From a virus, in IMG/VR virus record IMGVR_UViG_3300021403_000038, positions 1 through 32,968 of that record: a DNA stretch of 32,968 nucleotides; one strand, written 5' to 3'. Positions within the stretch are counted from its first letter, which is position 1; each line of letters begins with the position of its first letter. Position numbers and translations under genes: made by a program. This document shows, piece by piece, positions 29,905 through 32,968 of this stretch. The notes under the pieces were generated by a model, which saw only the letters and a program-made list of their open reading frames with translations, was not told the DNA's origin and ran no database searches.

Positions 29905-31695
29905 ATGGCACCCAAGCAGTCTGCCGCCAAGCGGCGCGTGCACCTTGTTCCCCTGTCGCCTGTTGTCCGTGCTTCCCAGGACGTGCCCTACGGTCGCGTC
30001 AGCAGCGACATCCAGCACGACTCCCAGACAATCGAGACGCAGAAGCGCATCCTGCGTAAGGACATCACGAGCCGTGATGACCCCAACCTCCCGGTCGGCG
30101 AGCAGCGCAAGCTGGTCGACGAGTTCTGGGACGATCCGTGCAGCGGAACGATCCCCTTCGAAGACCGCCCCGAAGGCAAGCGGCTCGTCCGCAGCATCTG
30201 CGCCCGCGGCGACATCGACTGCGACGGCTCCTGCGGCGGCACCGGCATCGTCATTGACACGGTGTGGGTCACCAAGCTCGACCGCCTCGCGCGACGCCTG
30301 CTGATTCTGATCGAGATCGAGAAGTTCCTGCGCCTGCACCGCGTCGGACTGAAGTGCCTCGAGCACAACATCGATACCTCGAGCCCGACTGGCGCACTGA
30401 TTTTCACCATCCTGGGCGCGATTGCGCAGTGGGAACACGGCGTCATCCTCGAGCGCACCGCGAACGGCAAGCGCACCAAGACTGTGGAGGGCAGACACAT
30501 GGGTCGTAAATCCCTCGGGCTCAAGACGGACGAGCAAGGCTACCTCGTCATCGACGACGCGCTCGTCGGCCAGACCGGCAAGATGGCGTACCAGATCGTT
30601 CAGGAAGTCTTCGCCAACATCATCGACGGCTCCAGCATCGAGCGTGAGGCAGAGCGGTTCGGCATCACGCCGCGACGCATCCACCTGATGCTCCACAACC
30701 CGAGGTACCGAGGCGAGGGCGGCATGTACTGGGACGGCAACTGGATCGCCGCCGAGAGGAACAAGCCCCCGCAGCTGGTCTCGCCCGAGGACTGGGAACT
30801 GGCCCAGGAAAAGCTCGCTGACCACAAGCGCTTCGCGGCGCGCAATCGCAAGCGCGAGTACATCGTCTCGTCGCTGATGATTTGCCACGAGCCGAAGGAC
30901 AACGGCACCCCTTGCGGGCGCGTGTTCGTAGCTCGCACAGCGAAGGGCAAGTACGCGTACTACTGCTGCTACCGCAAGGGCTGCACCGCTCACCCGATCC
31001 GCGGCAACGACGTCGAGACCGCCGTGTGGACTGCGGTGCGCGAGCGGCTCGTCAACCCGGACGCGTGGCTCCAGCGCGCGCTCGAACAGGGAGGCCAGAC
31101 AGACAAGGTGCGCGAGCTTCGCTCAGAGCTCTCGGTCGTCATCGACAAGCTCTCGAAGCTGAGCACGCAACGACTGAGCGTGGCGCGCCAGACCGACGAA
31201 GGCGTCTATACCGAGGAAGAAAGCAGAGCGCGCCAGGCAGAGATCCGTGAGCAGGTCGAAAGCCTGACCGACCGCAAGACCACGCTGGAGATCCAATTAC
31301 GTCTTGTGAACAAGTCCCAGGCGACGCTGCGCCGCTCAGGGCTACAGTCGGTGGATATCGGTCCTGAGCTTGACCGCATCGAAGCCTGGTGCGAGTCGTC
31401 CGACCCCGAAGAGGTTCACCGTGGTCGGACGCAGAAGACCGCGCTGATCAGATCACGTATCGAACGCATCGAGGTGCGGAACGGCTCAGGCGGGCAACGG
31501 CTAACGATCTTCTGGAACGAGGACGAGCACGCCGACGAGTTGTCGCTTACGCCTCGTGGGTCAGCACAAGCGTTGTGTAATGAACAACCAATCCTGATCG
31601 TGACCGAACTCGATCTGCCCGCCCCGTGCGGTCAGGGTCGACGTACCGATCTCGAAACCTTGTCGAGCGAGGAGGCGTCCGGCATACTGGCCTGA
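29905..31695 (+). CDS. int: Large serine integrase
   Basis: A protein of 596 aa from ATG 29905. The N-terminal resolvase catalytic domain (about residues 26-190) has VPYGRVSSDIQHDSQTIETQ with nucleophile Ser33, VTKLDRLARR with the active-site arginines, and a helix near IFTILGAIAQWEHGVILER. The recombinase domain follows (about 200-300; GITPRRIHLMLHNPRYRGEG). A zinc-ribbon domain (about 320-370) has ICHEPKDNGTPCG and YYCCYRKGCTAH. A coiled coil (about 395-475, ELRSELSVVIDKLSKL) ends the protein. The enzyme recombines phage attP with host attB. It is followed by a strong terminator. The window as a temperate phage rests mainly on this gene. Confidence 0.92.
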   Translation: MAPKQSAAKRRVHLVPLSPVVRASQDVPYGRVSSDIQHDSQTIETQKRILRKDITSRDDPNLPVGEQRKLVDEFWDDPCSGTIPFEDRPEGKRLVRSICARGDIDCDGSCGGTGIVIDTVWVTKLDRLARRLLILIEIEKFLRLHRVGLKCLEHNIDTSSPTGALIFTILGAIAQWEHGVILERTANGKRTKTVEGRHMGRKSLGLKTDEQGYLVIDDALVGQTGKMAYQIVQEVFANIIDGSSIEREAERFGITPRRIHLMLHNPRYRGEGGMYWDGNWIAAERNKPPQLVSPEDWELAQEKLADHKRFAARNRKREYIVSSLMICHEPKDNGTPCGRVFVARTAKGKYAYYCCYRKGCTAHPIRGNDVETAVWTAVRERLVNPDAWLQRALEQGGQTDKVRELRSELSVVIDKLSKLSTQRLSVARQTDEGVYTEEESRARQAEIREQVESLTDRKTTLEIQLRLVNKSQATLRRSGLQSVDIGPELDRIEAWCESSDPEEVHRGRTQKTALIRSRIERIEVRNGSGGQRLTIFWNEDEHADELSLTPRGSAQALCNEQPILIVTELDLPAPCGQGRRTDLETLSSEEASGILA

Positions 31696-31729
31696 GCAGT
31701 GTGTTTGGGTGCCAACTCTACGCTCTGCG

Positions 31730-31761
31730 CCCCTGGCCTGTGAAGGTCAGGGGTTTTTTTT
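31730..31761 (+). terminator. Strong intrinsic terminator after the integrase
   Basis: CCCCTGGCC and GGTCAGGGG enclose a 6-base loop, followed by eight T. One G-T pair lies in the stem. Confidence 0.9.
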
Positions 31762-31767
31762 GCCCTG

Positions 31768-31799
31768 ACAAAACTGCGTTTTGTTACGAGTCCTATACT
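31768..31799 (+). promoter_or_regulatory. Promoter with ACAAAAC-TGC-GTTTTGT palindrome before the ParB-like gene
   Basis: A 17-bp perfect palindrome (31768-31784) precedes TATACT (31794-31799), a good -10. No good -35 is visible at 16-18 bp, where the palindrome sits instead, so an activator or repressor site is plausible. The -10 itself lies in the loop of a short dyad (AGTCC/GGACT). Confidence 0.5.
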
Positions 31800-31817
31800 C
31801 GGACTTGGCCCCCAGAC

Positions 31818-31904
31818 ATGAAGAAGCCACGCCGAGTCGCTCTGGCGTGGCTTCTTGCGAGGGGCCAGATCACAGCGTGGAAAGGGTCTAGCCCACATGG
31901 TTAG
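31818..31904 (+). CDS. Possible 28-aa leader peptide overlapping the ParB-like start
   Basis: An open frame begins MKKPRRVALAWLLARGQITA and ends with TAG 8 bp into the ParB-like gene. It would start about 12 bases after the proposed RNA start. It has no ribosome site. The overlap could couple it to the gene after it, or the frame may be accidental because the hairpin dictates much of its sequence. Confidence 0.25.
   Translation: MKKPRRVALAWLLARGQITAWKGSSPHG
31821..31856 (+). promoter_or_regulatory. 13-bp perfect hairpin in the ParB-like 5' leader
   Basis: AAGAAGCCACGCC and its exact complement GGCGTGGCTTCTT flank a 10-base loop. No T tract follows. As RNA it would lie about 15-50 bases into the leader and end 40 bp before ATG 31897. 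Confidence 0.55.
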
Positions 31905-32901
31905 CGTAATGGACGCACTGCCTCCCGAGGGGGATGAGGCAGAAGCGAGGGAACTCGTTAGCCGGCATCCCGTCAGACTTCCCACATACAAGCTCGAGCG
32001 CGTGCATGTGGCGACCCTGAACGTCGACTATGCCCCACATCACGGGACTGGGTACGCGAGGCCACTGTCGCCGTACCGGCTCAAGCAACTGCGCGAGGAG
32101 TGGGATCCGCTCGCCGTCGCAGCACTCACCATCTCGAAGCGCACCGACAACAGCCTGTGGATCATTGACGGTAACCACCGTCGCTACGTCGCGTACGAGA
32201 AGGGCATGCTGCAACTGCCAGCGCTGGTGCACTCGGGACTGAGCCGCGCCCAGGAAGCTGACCTGTATACCAAGCTTGGCACGGTCCTGGGGCAGACGCC
32301 ATGGACGCGCTTCCAGGCAAAAATCGTCTCGGGTGACGACGCGTCTAACGACATCATTCGCATCGCTCAACGCTTCGGGCTCGAGCTCGACGGTAGATAC
32401 AGCGCTACCGACGGGATCGTTCAAGCTGTGGCGCGCGTGGAATGGGTGTACGCCCGCGGCGGGCCGGATGCTCTGACCTGGGTGCTCGCGTTCCTGACCG
32501 AGGCGTTCAACGGGGATCGTCTGTCACTCGGTAGTCTCCAGCTGGAAGGAGCGTTCGGCTTCTATCTCAGGTACGCCGAACTGGTGAAGCGCAGCGAGGT
32601 CGTCCAGGTCATGGGCCCCAGCGGCATATGGTCTTGGCACAACCGTGCTCAGGCGCTCTACGACCACGTCGACGTCGGCCCACGAGCTAACACCTTCGGC
32701 CTGGCAATCGCCGAAATGGTCAACGACACACGCAAGAGGAATGGCGCCAAAGGCAAAGATCTCTTGCCCGCCTGGGAGAAACTCGGTCAGTTCGGTTCGC
32801 GCTTCCGCGACGTCAACTTCCGCGAGCGCGGCTACATGCAGTACTGGACGAGCCTGGGCGGCACCGGCACACTCGCGCCGCAACACCTGGGCGCCGCGTG
32901 A
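31897..32901 (+). CDS. ParB/Srx-type nuclease-like domain protein
   Basis: A protein of 334 aa; ATG 31897 has GGAAAGGG about 13 bp upstream, and longer frames begin inside the hairpin. Residues about 30-130 form a ParB N-terminal-like domain: LERVHVATLNVDYAPH, LSPYRLKQLREEWDPLAVAA, WIIDGNHRRYVAYEKGMLQL with the ParB-signature DGNHRR. The remaining 200 residues are helical (for example LTWVLAFLTEAFNGDRLSLG) and not recognised. Phage ParB-like proteins act in genome regulation, partition or DNA modification, and no ParA is next to it. It is transcribed from its own promoter. Confidence 0.75.
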   Translation: MVSVMDALPPEGDEAEARELVSRHPVRLPTYKLERVHVATLNVDYAPHHGTGYARPLSPYRLKQLREEWDPLAVAALTISKRTDNSLWIIDGNHRRYVAYEKGMLQLPALVHSGLSRAQEADLYTKLGTVLGQTPWTRFQAKIVSGDDASNDIIRIAQRFGLELDGRYSATDGIVQAVARVEWVYARGGPDALTWVLAFLTEAFNGDRLSLGSLQLEGAFGFYLRYAELVKRSEVVQVMGPSGIWSWHNRAQALYDHVDVGPRANTFGLAIAEMVNDTRKRNGAKGKDLLPAWEKLGQFGSRFRDVNFRERGYMQYWTSLGGTGTLAPQHLGAA

Positions 32902-32968
32902 ACCTCCACGTGTTCTCTCGAAGCTGGGTGGAGTACTTCGCCGCCGCCATGCTCTGGCTGACCACGCT
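32898..32968 (+). CDS. Partial CDS, cut by right edge
   Basis: Starts with GTG 32898, overlapping the ParB-like stop (GTGA). The visible 23 residues (NLHVFSRSWVEYFAAAMLWL, then TT) look hydrophobic or amphipathic. Nothing more can be said. Confidence 0.5.
   Translation, partial: MNLHVFSRSWVEYFAAAMLWLTT

Noticed and set aside
29785-30993. 402-codon minus-strand frame opposite the integrase
   Set aside because: The plus strand encodes a clear serine integrase here; the minus frame is its mirror in GC-rich codons.
31705-31715. GGCACCCAAAC on the minus strand, identical to part of the leader before 20143
   Set aside because: No minus-strand gene starts after it and it lies next to the integrase stop; probably chance.
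31821-31856. Hairpin as a second intrinsic terminator
   Set aside because: The stem is strong but no T tract follows on either strand, and it lies in the leader of the next gene.
1-32968. CRISPR arrays, tRNA genes, rRNA genes, insertion sequences
   Set aside because: No regularly spaced repeats, cloverleaf-like segments, rRNA signatures or transposase genes were seen by eye. A tRNA scan was not run.

Overview
The window is part of a temperate double-stranded DNA bacteriophage genome or prophage, visibly GC-rich. It holds a packaging, portal and capsid module, a primase and nuclease module, a large serine integrase and densely overlapping small genes. The host cannot be named. The secreted Rpf-type transglycosylase and two promoters that look leaderless fit an actinobacterium or another GC-rich bacterium with a similar wall. 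Large predicted ejection-type proteins suggest a short-tailed phage, but no tail gene lies in the window, so morphology is inferred.

Layout. (1) 1-18409, minus strand, read right to left: small terminase, a 70-aa gene, large terminase, three tiny genes, portal, a 33-aa membrane peptide, four virion or ejection candidates (287, 523, 2207 and 764 aa), a scaffold candidate, the major capsid protein, and a gene cut by the left edge. (2) 18534-20757, plus strand: a DUF7227/GP88-like Cys-motif protein, three small Cys-rich proteins, a coiled coil, an HTH protein and a membrane peptide, with a palindrome in the promoter and a hairpin at the end. (3) 20831-28696, minus strand: RHH-like protein, Rpf-like lysin with a holin candidate, OB-fold-like candidate, VRR-NUC nuclease, PrimPol/ATPase, C5-type DNA methyltransferase, and a RecB/Cas4-like nuclease gene whose original 5' end has been displaced by a plus-strand HNH endonuclease gene. 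(4) 28738-29376, an unrecognised minus-strand gene, then a 352-bp regulatory gap. (5) 29729-32968, plus strand: a 53-aa gene, the serine integrase, a strong terminator, a ParB-like protein and a gene cut by the right edge.

Two observations stand out. The HNH gene sits between two diverged copies of the first 20 codons of the nuclease gene. The outer copy keeps the operon's ATGA overlap and the inner copy now starts the working gene, as expected if homing replaced the 5' end. Separately, a 30-bp motif with an 8-bp direct repeat every 22 bp occurs exactly three times that I could find. Each copy ends 23-25 bp before the first gene of a transcription unit (primase unit, RHH-like unit, integrase unit), which suggests a phage-specific operator or activator site.
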